A DNA stretch of 64,000 nucleotides from Cytobacillus purgationiresistens (GCF_030813235.1 NZ_JAUSUB010000001.1:248001-312000), one strand, 5' to 3'; numbered from the stretch's first letter, positions 16,050-28,255 are shown. The notes: generated by a model from the letters alone, not told the origin. Numbers and translations: made by a program.

Positions 16050-17003
16050 GTGAAAGCATTATTTTTAATCAGAGACCCATTTGTAGAAAAGTATCCCGAG
16101 TTAATCCAAAATGCTAGAAACTTAGCGTTAGATGTGAAAGTGATCAATAGCGATAGAGGTATGAACAAGCAAACCTTGTTTGAGGAAGTTAAAGATGTTG
16201 ATATCATTGTTGTTGCGATTGTGAAAATAGACAAAGAGGTCATCGACGCTGCTCCCAATCTTAAATACATCATTAAATTTGGTGCTGGATATGATAATAT
16301 CGACGTTGACTACGCTCAAGAAAAAAATATCGTAGTTTCGAATGCCCCTGGGCAAAATGCACAGTCTGCAGCAGACCTTGGTTTTGCACTGATGCTGACA
16401 GCAGCCAGGAGCATCCCTATGAAGGATCATGAAATTAAATCATCACACTGGGAGTTATCGATGGGATACGAAGTGTATAACAAACGTTTGGGCATTATCG
16501 GCTTTGGCTCCATAGGACAAGCAATCGCCAAGCGTGCTGCGGGCTTTGATATGGTAGTTTCTGCCTATGGCAATTATAAAGATTATAAAGCAGCAAAAAG
16601 ATATGATGTAAAGTTTGTAGAATTGTGCGATCTTCTTGCAACTTCAGATTTTATTATTATTTCGACGTCATTAACAGAACAAAATCGGGATATGATTAAT
16701 CGTGAAACCCTCTCATTAATGAAGTCGTCCGCTTTCTTGATCAATATTTCGCGCGGTGGTTTAATCAATGAACAAGACCTGATTGCTGCTTTAAACGAAG
16801 GCGAGATTAAGGGAGCTGCTCTTGATGTTTTTAAAGATGAGCCTTCTATCAATAACTTATCAAAACTCCCTAATGTGGTTGCCACACCTCATATCGGGGG
16901 AGCTACCTATGAAGCAGTCGCTAACATCAGCAAAATTACAATTAGCAATATTGCAAAATTCATTAATAATGAAGAGCTTGAATACATGGTCTCTAAGAAA
17001 TAG
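16050..17003 (+). CDS. NAD-dependent D-2-hydroxyacid dehydrogenase (phosphoglycerate dehydrogenase-like)
   Basis: 317 residues. The Rossmann motif GFGSIG is at 151-156. The catalytic residues are Arg235 (NISRGGLIN), Glu264 (VFKDEP) and His281 (PHIGGATYEA). The length matches the short SerA-like class with no ACT domain. It should reduce or oxidise a 2-hydroxy/2-keto acid; the substrate is unclear. The GTG start at 16050 follows AAGGAGG. It may be co-transcribed with the acetyltransferase and ends at a strong terminator. Confidence 0.88.
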   Translation: MKALFLIRDPFVEKYPELIQNARNLALDVKVINSDRGMNKQTLFEEVKDVDIIVVAIVKIDKEVIDAAPNLKYIIKFGAGYDNIDVDYAQEKNIVVSNAPGQNAQSAADLGFALMLTAARSIPMKDHEIKSSHWELSMGYEVYNKRLGIIGFGSIGQAIAKRAAGFDMVVSAYGNYKDYKAAKRYDVKFVELCDLLATSDFIIISTSLTEQNRDMINRETLSLMKSSAFLINISRGGLINEQDLIAALNEGEIKGAALDVFKDEPSINNLSKLPNVVATPHIGGATYEAVANISKITISNIAKFINNEELEYMVSKK

Positions 17004-17042
17004 TAATAGAAATCATTGTTTTCTCCAGCAAGGTGTCATAAT

Positions 17043-17078
17043 AAAAAAGTTGATTTTCACAAGGAATCAACTTTTTTA
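17043..17078 (+). terminator. intrinsic terminator after the dehydrogenase gene
   Basis: A perfect 13-bp stem (17043-17055 with 17065-17077) is followed by T residues. Confidence 0.92.
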
Positions 17079-17168
17079 TATGCTATAAACTCTCAACTGT
17101 TAATACAGTAACACTGAGTCTATTAATATGGTGAATGAGTGAAAAGAAGATTTACCTGTATTTCAATT

Positions 17169-17748
17169 TTAATTGATGATGTTCGTCATAATGAGAAGCT
17201 TCATGGTATGGAATGTTAGCATAAAGAAACTTGCGGTATCTTTCGTCAAATTATGATAACTATGGGGTGTAACTCCTGAAAACTGAAGTGCATCACCTGA
17301 TCCGAGTTCATGCTTCATGCCTTGGAGTTCTAATGTTAACTTACCTTCTTTTATCATGATATACGCGTCCCCTAAGTGTGTTTTTGCAGTATGTGAACAC
17401 CCTGGCTTTACTTCAACAATATATAATTCAATCTTTTTCTCAGGATGATAAGGGAAAAAAGGGTAAACCAGATAATTGCCTTCATTGATCTGTTACTGGA
17501 TTAATTTCACTTATGTTGATTTTAGTAACTTCAGGCTTGTCTTCCTTCATAAAAAGTGAAAATGAAACGCGGAGTCCATTTGCTATCTTCCATAGAGTAG
17601 TGACAGTTGGGTTGGATTTTCCATTTTCAATTTGTGCAAGCATAGCTTTACTAACGCCTGTTAATTTGGACACTTGATCTAGAGTAAGGCTTCTGTTTTT
17701 TCTGAGGCTTGAAAGATTGTGTGCTACAAGAGATTGGATATCTTTCAT
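17169..17748 (-). pseudogene. frameshifted HTH-cupin transcriptional regulator
   Basis: The 5' part (17748-17482) encodes an XRE-type helix-turn-helix (LTLDQVSKLTGVSKAMLAQI, then ENGKSNPTVTTLWKIA) and stops after INPVTDQ. One frame over, the sequence continues as NEGNYLVYPFFPY and then an unbroken cupin domain (GCSHTAKTHLGDAYIMI, SGDALQFSGVTPHSYHN) to 17169. Together they give the normal layout of about 190 residues for this family. A single-base change near 17478-17482 breaks it. The gene is divergent from hutU and could have controlled it. It is either a recent pseudogene or a sequence error. Confidence 0.8.
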
Positions 17749-18022
17749 GAAATTAATACTCCTTTATAATCAATAATTAATAACTCTTATTAAAAAGAAA
17801 AGACGTCACCACAAGATTTCTCAAATGCTCTTCCTTGGGAGAAAAATCTGAATTTTCATTTTTAAAAACAAAAAAACTAATAAAATCACAAAATTAACTT
17901 TTTGAAGCATCACATCTTTTGTTTAAAAATAATAAAATTACAACTAATCAAATATTAATTAACTTTATATTCTGAATCTTCTTGTTTAAACTTAATTTAT
18001 ACGTTTGAATGGAGGGGTAGAA

Positions 18023-19684
18023 ATGAAGACAAATACTAAAAGAGAAATCATAAATTATACCGGCCCTGAATTGCATGCAAAAGGGTGGATTCAAGAAGCG
18101 GCGTTAAGAATGTTAATGAACAACCTAAATAAAGATGTAGCGGAAAAACCAGAAGACTTAGTGGTGTATGGCGGGATAGGCAAAGCCGCAAGAAACTGGG
18201 AGAGCTACGATGCGATTATTAAATCACTTCATGAACTGGAAAACGATGAAACTTTACTCATCCAGTCAGGAAAGCCTGTTGCTGTATTTAAATCTCATGC
18301 AGACGCCCCTAAAGTTTTAATTGCGAACTCAAATATTGTGCCAGCATGGGCGAATTGGGACACTTTTCATGAGTTAGATAAAAAGGGATTGATGATGTAT
18401 GGACAAATGACAGCAGGGAGCTGGATTTACATTGGCAGTCAAGGAATTGTTCAAGGAACATATGAAACCTTTGCTGAGCTTGCAAGACAGCATTTTAGCG
18501 GATCACTAAAGCAGACGATTACACTTACAGCAGGTCTAGGCGGGATGGGTGGGGCTCAGCCGCTTGCAGTCACTATGGCTGAGGGCGTTTGCATTGCAAT
18601 CGATGTAGACGAACATCATATTGATCGCCGGCTTGAAACAAAGTACTTAGACACTAAGGTATATTCAATCGAAGAGGCCATTACACTTGCCAAGCAAGCA
18701 AAGCAGGAAGGAAAACCATTGTCGATAGGATTATTAGGAAATGCGGCAGAGGTTTTGCCAAAAATGCTTGAAATGGGCTTTTTTCCAGATGTACTAACAG
18801 ATCAAACTTCAGCACATGACCCGTTAAATGGCTATGTTCCTGAAGGCTACTCACTGGAAGAAGCAACAAAGCTCCGAGAGGCGAACCCAACTGAATATGT
18901 TACAAAATCAAAGGCGAGCATGGCTACCCATGTGAAGGCGATGCTTGCAATGCAGCAAAAAGGAGTCATCACTTTTGACTATGGCAATAATATTCGTCAA
19001 GTAGCGAAGGATGAAGGAGTCGAAAATGCATTTGATTTTCCTGGATTTGTTCCAGCTTATATTCGTCCTTTATTTTGTGAAGGGAAAGGCCCTTTTCGCT
19101 GGGTTGCTTTATCAGGTGATCCTGAGGATATTTATAAAACAGATGAAGTGATATTAAAAGAATTCGCGTATAACGAACATCTATGCAATTGGATCAAAAT
19201 GGCGCGCGAAAAAATCCAGTTTCAAGGATTGCCGTCACGGATTTGCTGGCTGGGGTATGGAGAAAGAGCCAGATTTGGCAAAATTATAAACGATATGGTA
19301 GCGAGCGGCGAATTGAAGGCTCCGATTGTTATAGGTCGAGATCACTTAGATTCTGGTTCAGTTGCTTCTCCAAACAGAGAGACAGAAGGTATGAAGGATG
19401 GCAGCGATGCAGTAGCAGATTGGCCAATCTTAAATGCCATGATCAATGCAGTAGGCGGGGCAAGCTGGGTTTCCGTACATCATGGAGGCGGTGTCGGTAT
19501 GGGGTATTCTCTCCATGCAGGTATGGTCATCGTTGCTGATGGAACCAAAGAAGCCGAAGCAAGGCTTGATAGGGTATTAACAACTGATCCGGGGATGGGC
19601 ATTGTCCGGCATGTGGATGCAGGCTATGATTTAGCAAAGCAAACTGCAAAGGATAAAGGCGTTCAAATTCCGATGATGGATTAA
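18023..19684 (+). CDS. hutU: urocanate hydratase
   Basis: 553 residues, full length for the family. Diagnostic stretches are the [19 protein letters not shown]-binding motif, the catalytic region [13 protein letters not shown]-like segment (here [13 protein letters not shown]) and [19 protein letters not shown]. It uses NAD as a prosthetic group to hydrate urocanate to imidazolonepropionate, step two of histidine breakdown. The ATG at 18023 follows GGAGGGG; the TTG at 18005 lies upstream of that site. hutI follows after 36 bases. Confidence 0.97.
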   Translation: MKTNTKREIINYTGPELHAKGWIQEAALRMLMNNLNKDVAEKPEDLVVYGGIGKAARNWESYDAIIKSLHELENDETLLIQSGKPVAVFKSHADAPKVLIANSNIVPAWANWDTFHELDKKGLMMYGQMTAGSWIYIGSQGIVQGTYETFAELARQHFSGSLKQTITLTAGLGGMGGAQPLAVTMAEGVCIAIDVDEHHIDRRLETKYLDTKVYSIEEAITLAKQAKQEGKPLSIGLLGNAAEVLPKMLEMGFFPDVLTDQTSAHDPLNGYVPEGYSLEEATKLREANPTEYVTKSKASMATHVKAMLAMQQKGVITFDYGNNIRQVAKDEGVENAFDFPGFVPAYIRPLFCEGKGPFRWVALSGDPEDIYKTDEVILKEFAYNEHLCNWIKMAREKIQFQGLPSRICWLGYGERARFGKIINDMVASGELKAPIVIGRDHLDSGSVASPNRETEGMKDGSDAVADWPILNAMINAVGGASWVSVHHGGGVGMGYSLHAGMVIVADGTKEAEARLDRVLTTDPGMGIVRHVDAGYDLAKQTAKDKGVQIPMMD

Positions 19685-19720
19685 TATTTTGCTTAAATAG
19701 GGAGAAGGGGGAACACTCCA

Positions 19721-20998
19721 ATGAATAACAAATCAATTTTTATAAAAAATGCCAATCAAATGATTACCTTAAAAGGTAGCTCTAGCACACCGCTAACTAA
19801 AGAAAAAATGAGTGAATTAAACATGATAGAAAATGGTGCTGTTTGGATTGAAGGCGACCGAATCGATGCTGTCGGGACCACTGAAGAACTACTTGCAAAG
19901 TATAAAAATAAATTGGAAGAGGCAGAGGTTATAGATGTAACAGGAAAAATTATGCTGCCTGGTCTTGTTGATCCTCATACACATCTTGTTTATGCCGGCA
20001 GCAGGGAAGAAGAATTCAACATGCGGTTAAACGGTGCAACATATATGGAAATCATGAATAATGGCGGTGGCATCCATGCCACAACGTCAAAAACAAGAGC
20101 TGCCTCTGAAGACAGACTTATAGAAGAAAGTTTGGTTAGATTAGATCGTTTTCTTCTTCATGGCGTTACCACCGTTGAAGCAAAAAGCGGCTATGGGCTC
20201 GATTGGGAGACTGAATATAAGCAACTTCGAGCTGCGAAAAAATTAGATGAAATGCATTCTATTGATATTATCAGTACATTCATGGGAGCGCACGCTGTTC
20301 CTGCTGATTTTAAAGAAAAACCTGACGCCTTTATCGATTTAATCATCGAAGAAATGCTCCCAAAAGTTGCAGCTGAAGGATTAGCAGATTTTAACGATAT
20401 TTTTTGTGAACGGGGGGTATTTACCCCGGAACAATCCCGCAAGCTTTTGGAAGCAGGCAAGAGTTATGGATTAATACCTAAAATACATGCAGATGAAATT
20501 GAACCGTATGAAGGAGCAGAGCTTGCTGCAGAGGTTGGGGCGATTTCAGCCGATCATCTTCTGCGTGCTTCTGAAAATGGTATTAAGAGAATGGCAGAAG
20601 CAGGTGTGATTGGTGTGCTCCTGCCCGGCACTGCATTTTTCTTGATGGCAGAGGCCGCGAAGGGAAGAAAAATGGTTGATCAAGGAGTAGCCGTTGCGTT
20701 GTCAACTGACTGCAATCCGGGATCTTCGCCTACATGCTCCACTCCCTTTATGATGAATCTTGCTTGTATGAATATGGGGATGACTCCTGCAGAAGTGATT
20801 ACAGCAACAACGATTAATGCTGCTCATGCCATTAATCGAGGAAATGAAATAGGAAGCATTGAAATAGGGAAGAAGGCAGATTTACTAGTATTGGACGTCC
20901 CTAATTATATGCAAATGCAATATCATTACGGAATGAATCATACTGATACAGTGATAAAAGCAGGCAAGGTTGTTGTAAAAGGCGGAACGATTGTCTAA
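19721..20998 (+). CDS. hutI: imidazolonepropionase
   Basis: 425 residues. The amidohydrolase metal motif HTHLVYAG, the TTVEAKSGYGL segment, the HADE motif (KIHADEIEPY) and the second-half STDCNPGSSPT are those of HutI. It opens the imidazolone ring to formiminoglutamate, step three of histidine breakdown. The start ATG follows GGGAGAAGGGGG. With hutU it forms a two-gene unit; hutH and hutG are not in the window. Confidence 0.97.
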   Translation: MNNKSIFIKNANQMITLKGSSSTPLTKEKMSELNMIENGAVWIEGDRIDAVGTTEELLAKYKNKLEEAEVIDVTGKIMLPGLVDPHTHLVYAGSREEEFNMRLNGATYMEIMNNGGGIHATTSKTRAASEDRLIEESLVRLDRFLLHGVTTVEAKSGYGLDWETEYKQLRAAKKLDEMHSIDIISTFMGAHAVPADFKEKPDAFIDLIIEEMLPKVAAEGLADFNDIFCERGVFTPEQSRKLLEAGKSYGLIPKIHADEIEPYEGAELAAEVGAISADHLLRASENGIKRMAEAGVIGVLLPGTAFFLMAEAAKGRKMVDQGVAVALSTDCNPGSSPTCSTPFMMNLACMNMGMTPAEVITATTINAAHAINRGNEIGSIEIGKKADLLVLDVPNYMQMQYHYGMNHTDTVIKAGKVVVKGGTIV

Positions 20999-21002
20999 AT
21001 GC

Positions 21003-21042
21003 TAACAGGTGAGGGCTTGATGGCTCTCAACTGTTATTTTTA
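21003..21042 (+). terminator. terminator between hutI and the YjiH-like gene
   Basis: The stem AACAG-GAGGGC..GGCTCTC-CTGTT is followed by a T-rich stretch. It may partly uncouple the downstream gene from hutUI. Confidence 0.75.
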
Positions 21043-21097
21043 TTTAAAAAATTATATCTGTGGGGCTAGGCAACTATAAAAAAGAGGTGGTTGCAAA

Positions 21098-22429
21098 ATG
21101 GAAAGAGAAGTTCAAACAACGGAAAAATTAATCAAGCCCAGTACTTCACCGAGTCATTTGTTAAAATTCTTTTTTTACAGCGCAGTTGGTATCTTTATGT
21201 TTTTTATTCCTATTAACCTTAATAATCAGTCATCAATTATGCTTGACCATATTGTAACAGGCATTCAATCCACCATCCCTACCGTCATTCCTTATTATGC
21301 ATTGTTGGTTATTTTATTAGGAGCAATTTACCCTTTCTATTCGAAATCATGGAATAAGGATAAAGTGAATATTGTATTCTCTATTCTAAAGGTATTCGGC
21401 TTTATTATCGCTTTTATGATTGTGTTTCAATTCGGGCCCACTTGGTTATTCCAGCAAGACATGGGACCGTTTTTATTCGACAAATTAGTCACGCCAGTTG
21501 GGTTACTCGTCCCAATTGGTTCTGTATTTCTTGCTTTACTTGTCGGCTATGGGCTGCTTGAATTCGCTGGAGTTTTAATGAAGCCGATTATGCGTCCAGT
21601 CTTTAAAACACCAGGGAGGTCGGCAATAGATGCAGTAGCATCTTTTGTAGGCAGTTATTCAGTGGGACTATTAATTACAAATCGGATTTTCAAAGAGGGT
21701 AAGTATTCTATAAAAGAAGCTGCAATTATCGCAACAGGTTTCTCAACCGTGTCAGTCACATTTATGATCGTCGTGGCGAAAACATTGGGATTAATGGACT
21801 TATGGAATAGTTATTTCTGGACAACGCTCATCGTGACCTTCCTTGTTACAGCAATTACTGTACGAATATGGCCGTTACGGTCAATGAGTGATGATTATTA
21901 TGAGGGACAGACAGGTGAGAAAGAAGAGGTTGCAGGTAATAGATTAAGGCATGCATGGCATGAAGGGATGAAGGCTGCTGAGCTAGCCCCATCTTTGTTA
22001 CAAAATGTTCGAGTGAATTTAAGAGATGGTTTTGTAATGACAATGTCAATTTTGCCTTCAATTATGTCAGTTGGTCTTCTGGGGTTAGTATTAGTCGAAT
22101 TCACACCTATTTTTGATTGGGTTGGTTATATTTTTTATCCCGTTACAGCGCTCGTCCAGCTTCCGGAACCAATGCTTGCGGCAAAGGCAAGCGCTGTGGG
22201 AATTGCTGAAATGTTCTTGCCGGCCTTGCTTGTAACTGAAGCTGCCCTAGTAACCAGATTTGTAATAGGTGTAGTTTCAATTTCTGGGATTATCTTTTTT
22301 TCAGCGCTTGTCCCATGTATTCTTTCGACTGACATACCTTTATCTATCGCTCAAATGGTGATTATTTGGATAGAAAGAATAATATTATCTATACTAATTG
22401 TAACGCCCATAGCGTTTATAATTCTGTAA
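21098..22429 (+). CDS. yjiH: YjiH-family membrane protein with Gate (nucleoside-recognition) domains
   Basis: 443 residues with about ten membrane segments. The Gate-type helices are recognisable (FVGSYSVGLLITNRIFKEG and GFSTVSVTFMIVVAK). YjiH-like proteins are uncharacterised; in Bacillaceae they often sit beside hut genes, so a role in histidine or urocanate uptake is a reasonable inference from context only. The start ATG follows AAGAGGTGG. The gene ends at a compact GC-rich terminator. Confidence 0.82.
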   Translation: MEREVQTTEKLIKPSTSPSHLLKFFFYSAVGIFMFFIPINLNNQSSIMLDHIVTGIQSTIPTVIPYYALLVILLGAIYPFYSKSWNKDKVNIVFSILKVFGFIIAFMIVFQFGPTWLFQQDMGPFLFDKLVTPVGLLVPIGSVFLALLVGYGLLEFAGVLMKPIMRPVFKTPGRSAIDAVASFVGSYSVGLLITNRIFKEGKYSIKEAAIIATGFSTVSVTFMIVVAKTLGLMDLWNSYFWTTLIVTFLVTAITVRIWPLRSMSDDYYEGQTGEKEEVAGNRLRHAWHEGMKAAELAPSLLQNVRVNLRDGFVMTMSILPSIMSVGLLGLVLVEFTPIFDWVGYIFYPVTALVQLPEPMLAAKASAVGIAEMFLPALLVTEAALVTRFVIGVVSISGIIFFSALVPCILSTDIPLSIAQMVIIWIERIILSILIVTPIAFIIL

Positions 22430-22435
22430 ATATTG

Positions 22436-22463
22436 ATCCCGCGGTTTCATGCGGGGTTTTTTT
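22436..22463 (+). terminator. intrinsic terminator after yjiH
   Basis: CCCGC and GCGGG pair over an 8-base loop, followed by seven T residues. Confidence 0.88.
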
Positions 22464-22534
22464 CATATATAATATACATATCCTCGGGTTATGAGGAGAT
22501 ACATAAAGAAACTTTAGGAACAGCGGGTGAACAT

Positions 22535-23698
22535 ATGTACAAACTATACTCACATAATGATCTTGATGGCGTAGGATGCGGAGTTGTTGCAAAGCTTGCC
22601 TTCGGTGATGAAGTAAATGTGACTTATAATTCAGTAGGTGGACTTGATTATCAAATAGAAAAGTTTTTTGAAGATGCTGGGCAAAAAAATGATGATTTTC
22701 TCATAATTACCGATTTATCAATTAATGAAGAAAACACTGAGCGAATAGAGAATTATATGAAAAATGGAGGAAGTGCACAGCTCATTGATCATCACAAGAG
22801 TGCCCTCCATTTTAACGGATATGAATGGGGAAAAGTGCAAGTAAACTACAGTGACGGCAGACAAACTTCTGCTACTTCACTGCTTTATGAACATTTAGTA
22901 GAAAATCAATTAATGATCCCTTCCCCAACACTTGAACAATTTATTGAACTTGTGCGTCAATATGACACTTGGGAATGGGATAAGCTTAACAACATTAAGG
23001 CTAAGCAGTTAAATGATCTTTTCTTTATGTTTTCTATTGATGAGTTTGAAGGAAAAATCATCCAACGGGTTCAGCAGGATACAGATTTTGATTTTGATGA
23101 ATTTGAACAAAAACTATTACAAATGGAAGATAACAAGATCGAGCGTTACATTAAACGGAAAAAACGTGAATTGATCCAGGCTAATATTGGGGATTACTGT
23201 GCAGGTGTCGTTCATGCAGAATCTTATCATTCTGAATTAGGTAATGAGCTCGGCAAAGAATATCCACATTTGGATTATATTGTAATATTAAATATGGGTG
23301 GAAGAAAAATGAGCTTTCGTACGATTCATGACCATGTTGATGTATCAGAAATAGCAGGACAATTTGGCGGAGGCGGTCATGCTAAAGCTTCTGGATGTTC
23401 CATGGGCAAGGAGGCTTTTCAATTATTCGTAGTTGATCTTTTCCAATCGGAACAATTGAGAATGGATGCACCGAAGAATAAACTGAATGTAAAAGAAAAC
23501 CCTAATGGTGTTTTATATGAAGGCCGGTCAGGAGATAAATACTTTATTTTTGTTCATGCAGGTGATTGGTCGATTGATATCAATAGAAAGAAAAACAGTC
23601 AAACATTTTCGGACTATCAAGATGCTGTAAACCACATCAAACGCAGTGATTATGCATGGCTTGTTAAAGATGATATTTTCGAGGAATATAGTAAGTAA
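22535..23698 (+). CDS. nrnB: DHH-family phosphoesterase, NrnB-like oligoribonuclease
   Basis: 387 residues. The DHH motifs are SHNDLDGVGCG at the N-terminus, ITDLSI, and DHHKSALHF near residue 85. A DHHA1-type motif, GQFGGGGHAKASGC, is near residue 300. Layout and length match B. subtilis NrnB (YngD), which degrades short RNAs from the 3' end. The ATG at 22535 places the first motif at the very N-terminus, as in the family; the longer frame from 22433 crosses the upstream terminator. Confidence 0.82.
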   Translation: MYKLYSHNDLDGVGCGVVAKLAFGDEVNVTYNSVGGLDYQIEKFFEDAGQKNDDFLIITDLSINEENTERIENYMKNGGSAQLIDHHKSALHFNGYEWGKVQVNYSDGRQTSATSLLYEHLVENQLMIPSPTLEQFIELVRQYDTWEWDKLNNIKAKQLNDLFFMFSIDEFEGKIIQRVQQDTDFDFDEFEQKLLQMEDNKIERYIKRKKRELIQANIGDYCAGVVHAESYHSELGNELGKEYPHLDYIVILNMGGRKMSFRTIHDHVDVSEIAGQFGGGGHAKASGCSMGKEAFQLFVVDLFQSEQLRMDAPKNKLNVKENPNGVLYEGRSGDKYFIFVHAGDWSIDINRKKNSQTFSDYQDAVNHIKRSDYAWLVKDDIFEEYSK

Positions 23699-23706
23699 AA
23701 ATTGAT

Positions 23707-23741
23707 AAAAGTGTTTCAGTCATAGACTGAAACACTTTTTT
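23707..23741 (+). terminator. intrinsic terminator after the NrnB-like gene
   Basis: A 15-bp perfect stem (23707-23721 with 23725-23739) is followed by T residues. Confidence 0.93.
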
Positions 23742-23793
23742 GCTGTTAATTTTAACCTAACTTCCCTTATAATACATTTAAGGGAGTGATGGA

Positions 23794-24747
23794 ATGGGGA
23801 TGTTTTTATTTATTGGGGCAATAGTACTTCTCATAATTGTAGTTTCTGTTGTTGGCTTTAATTCTTCAACAATTAAGCCATTAAAGAATTTACCATTGCC
23901 GCCAAAACTGGGAGTTGAATCCGACAAAGTTAATCCTATTGTAAATAAGCTTGACGCATCGCTATCAACAAACTATAAAGAGCGCTTGAAACAAAGAGTA
24001 TTAAAGGAAAATCCAAAATGGGCTGATCATGAGTTTGAATGGGCTTATTTTGAATTAAATAGATACTTTGTGATGAATAGTTTGCTAAAATCAGTACCGA
24101 TGTTCAGTGATAAAGTGGATGATGTTTGGCATGAAATGCTGATGTTTACAAGAGAATATGAACAGTTTTCAAAAGCATTCTACGGTGATTATTTACATCA
24201 TTCACCCAACGCCGAAGGTATGCCTATGCCGGGTGAGCGTGCTTTGTTTGATTGGATGTATTTATCCTTATTTGCACCCACCGAAAATAGCCGCAAAATT
24301 TGGGGGGGATTTTTACAATCTCCGATACCTAATGAAATATTAAATGACTTTGAGTTGATGAATGATGAACAACTCCTAGTAAAGTACTTCCGTTCAAATA
24401 ATGAATGGATGGAAATCAAAATGGCGCTCATACAAAAGCTGAAAAAAGAAATATTCGAAGCCCGTGCTTTCAAACGGGAGGATAAACAGCCTGATCGCAC
24501 GAATTCAGATAAAGATGTTTTATCACATACGGCATTAGGTGCCGTTATCTTCTTTTCTATTTATCATAATGAGGACTTTACCAATCAAATGGCAGCCTAT
24601 CTCCCTGAGGAGTGGTTGAAACAAACAAGTGCAGGCGGAGCTTCCTGCTCAGGGTTTGCATGTGCAAGTGATTTGGATCATCATCATTCTAATGATGGAG
24701 GAGGATCAAGTGATGCAAGCTGCGGTTCTGGCTGTAGCAGTAGTTAA
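23794..24747 (+). CDS. membrane-anchored GRDP-like protein with Cys/Ser/Gly tail
   Basis: 317 residues. One N-terminal membrane helix (about 3-22) is followed by a soluble helical region with MFSDKVDDVWHEMLMF near residue 105, which resembles the D-x-VWH motif of glycine-rich-domain (GRDP) proteins. The last 35 residues are low complexity and contain CSGFAC, a DHHHS cluster and an SCGSGCSSS end. Function is not known. The tail could bind metal or form disulphides. The ATG follows AGGGAGTG. The gene stands alone between two terminators. Confidence 0.7.
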   Translation: MGMFLFIGAIVLLIIVVSVVGFNSSTIKPLKNLPLPPKLGVESDKVNPIVNKLDASLSTNYKERLKQRVLKENPKWADHEFEWAYFELNRYFVMNSLLKSVPMFSDKVDDVWHEMLMFTREYEQFSKAFYGDYLHHSPNAEGMPMPGERALFDWMYLSLFAPTENSRKIWGGFLQSPIPNEILNDFELMNDEQLLVKYFRSNNEWMEIKMALIQKLKKEIFEARAFKREDKQPDRTNSDKDVLSHTALGAVIFFSIYHNEDFTNQMAAYLPEEWLKQTSAGGASCSGFACASDLDHHHSNDGGGSSDASCGSGCSSS

Positions 24748-24779
24748 TAAGTATCCATTATTTGGATGCTTATTTTTTT
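24746..24779 (+). terminator. intrinsic terminator overlapping the GRDP-like stop codon
   Basis: AATAAGTATCC pairs with GGATGCTTATT (one G-T pair) and is followed by seven T residues. Confidence 0.85.
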
Positions 24780-25002
24780 GGGTTCTTGAAATAATAAACG
24801 AAAAATATGTTATTTCTTAATCTTTAAGAGAAAGTCAGGAGCATTCCCAGATGCAACTTTACAATATAAGCTAATTTACTTATTTCCTTTACAAATTACG
24901 ACATAAACATTTCATTTTCATAACAATTTATTTTCAATTCAAACTAATTTGCTTTTTTTTGATACAATTCAATAGGGTAAAAGAACTAGAAATGGATGTG
25001 TC

Positions 25003-26223
25003 ATGATGAAAAAGGCTATTTATATATTTATTATAATGATCTTAACTCTTCAAGTTAACAGTTATGTCCATGCTGAAGAGATTGAACCTGAAATTCTAAG
25101 TGAATCTGCTATTGTAATGGAATCAACGACAGGAGCCATTCTGTACGATAAGAATGCAGAAGACATGATGTATCCAGCTAGTTTGACAAAAATAGCGACT
25201 GCCATTTATGCGATTGAAAAAGGTCGATTAAATGATGTAGTTACCGTAAGTGAAGAGGCTACCAATGTTGATGGAACCAAGGTATACTTGGAAGTCGGAG
25301 AAAAAGTAAAATTAAAAAAACTAATTCAAGGTATGCTAATCAACTCAGGTAATGATGCAGCATCAGCTATTGCAGAACACTTGCACGGAAACATAGAGGA
25401 CTTTTCCCATCAACTAAATGGATTTTTAGCAGAAGAGATAGGTGTGAAAAACACCCATTTTACTAATCCCCACGGCCTTTATAATGATAAGCATTACACA
25501 ACAGCAAAAGATTTGGCGATGATAACTAATTATGCATTAAAAAATGAAACATTTACTGAGATTTTTGGTACAAAAGAACTTAAGTGGAAGGGTGAATCAT
25601 GGGATACATCCTTAGTTTCCCATCATCAAATGCTAAATGGTGAGAGACCTTATAACTGGATTACTGGCGGGAAGACAGGCTTTGTGAATGAAGCAAAGCA
25701 AACCTTAGCATCTTCAGCCAGTGATGGATCTTTGGATTTAACTGCGATTGTATTGAAAGCAGACTATAAACGCGATATTTACAAAGATACTGCAAATATT
25801 CTTGATTATAGCTTTGCTCACTATATAAATAAAGAGTTTGTTCCCTCTGAAGAATACGTGGTTAATGACAAAATTTATACACTTGAAGATACCAGCATTT
25901 CTGTTACAGTTCCTAAAGCTGGTTTTAAAGAAAAAATTACGAGTCAGGGTGAAATATTGCTTAGTGATAATGAGGAAAGAGCGATACAAACGATACAATT
26001 AAAAGAAGAAGAGGGCGAAGAGGGAGAAGAGGAGCATGTTGCATCAAATCAAGCACTTAATAGATCAGCCTCAGATGATGATCATAGTCATTATCTTAAA
26101 TCTATCATGCTTGGCACAGGTGTTATTATCTTATTAATTTTTTTATTTTTGTATCAGCTATGGCGTAAAAAGCGTAGAAAACAATCGGAAATGGGTTATA
26201 TAGTTAGAAGAAGAAATTGGTAA
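25003..26223 (+). CDS. dacF: D-alanyl-D-alanine carboxypeptidase, DacF/DacB type (S11)
   Basis: 406 residues. A signal peptide (about 1-25) precedes the S11 penicillin-binding domain with Ser60-x-x-Lys63 (YPASLTKIA), Ser115-Gly-Asn117 and Lys224-Thr-Gly (TGGKTGF). A C-terminal acidic stretch (EEEGEEGEEE) and then a membrane helix (about 365-385) with a basic cytoplasmic end anchor the protein. It trims the terminal D-Ala of peptidoglycan stem peptides. The similarity is to sporulation DacF and vegetative DacA alike; the transmembrane C-terminus, in place of an amphipathic helix, is unusual. Confidence 0.85.
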   Translation: MMKKAIYIFIIMILTLQVNSYVHAEEIEPEILSESAIVMESTTGAILYDKNAEDMMYPASLTKIATAIYAIEKGRLNDVVTVSEEATNVDGTKVYLEVGEKVKLKKLIQGMLINSGNDAASAIAEHLHGNIEDFSHQLNGFLAEEIGVKNTHFTNPHGLYNDKHYTTAKDLAMITNYALKNETFTEIFGTKELKWKGESWDTSLVSHHQMLNGERPYNWITGGKTGFVNEAKQTLASSASDGSLDLTAIVLKADYKRDIYKDTANILDYSFAHYINKEFVPSEEYVVNDKIYTLEDTSISVTVPKAGFKEKITSQGEILLSDNEERAIQTIQLKEEEGEEGEEEHVASNQALNRSASDDDHSHYLKSIMLGTGVIILLIFLFLYQLWRKKRRKQSEMGYIVRRRNW

Positions 26224-26226
26224 TCA

Positions 26227-26267
26227 AAAAAAAACACGGGAATGATTAATTCTTCCCGCGTTTTTTT
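26227..26267. terminator. bidirectional intrinsic terminator
   Basis: An ACACGGGAA..TTCCCGCGT stem (one mismatch) has A-run and T-run flanks. It serves the carboxypeptidase gene and the convergent ABC-F gene. Confidence 0.88.
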
Positions 26268-26272
26268 AATGT

Positions 26273-28255
<1,983 letters not shown>

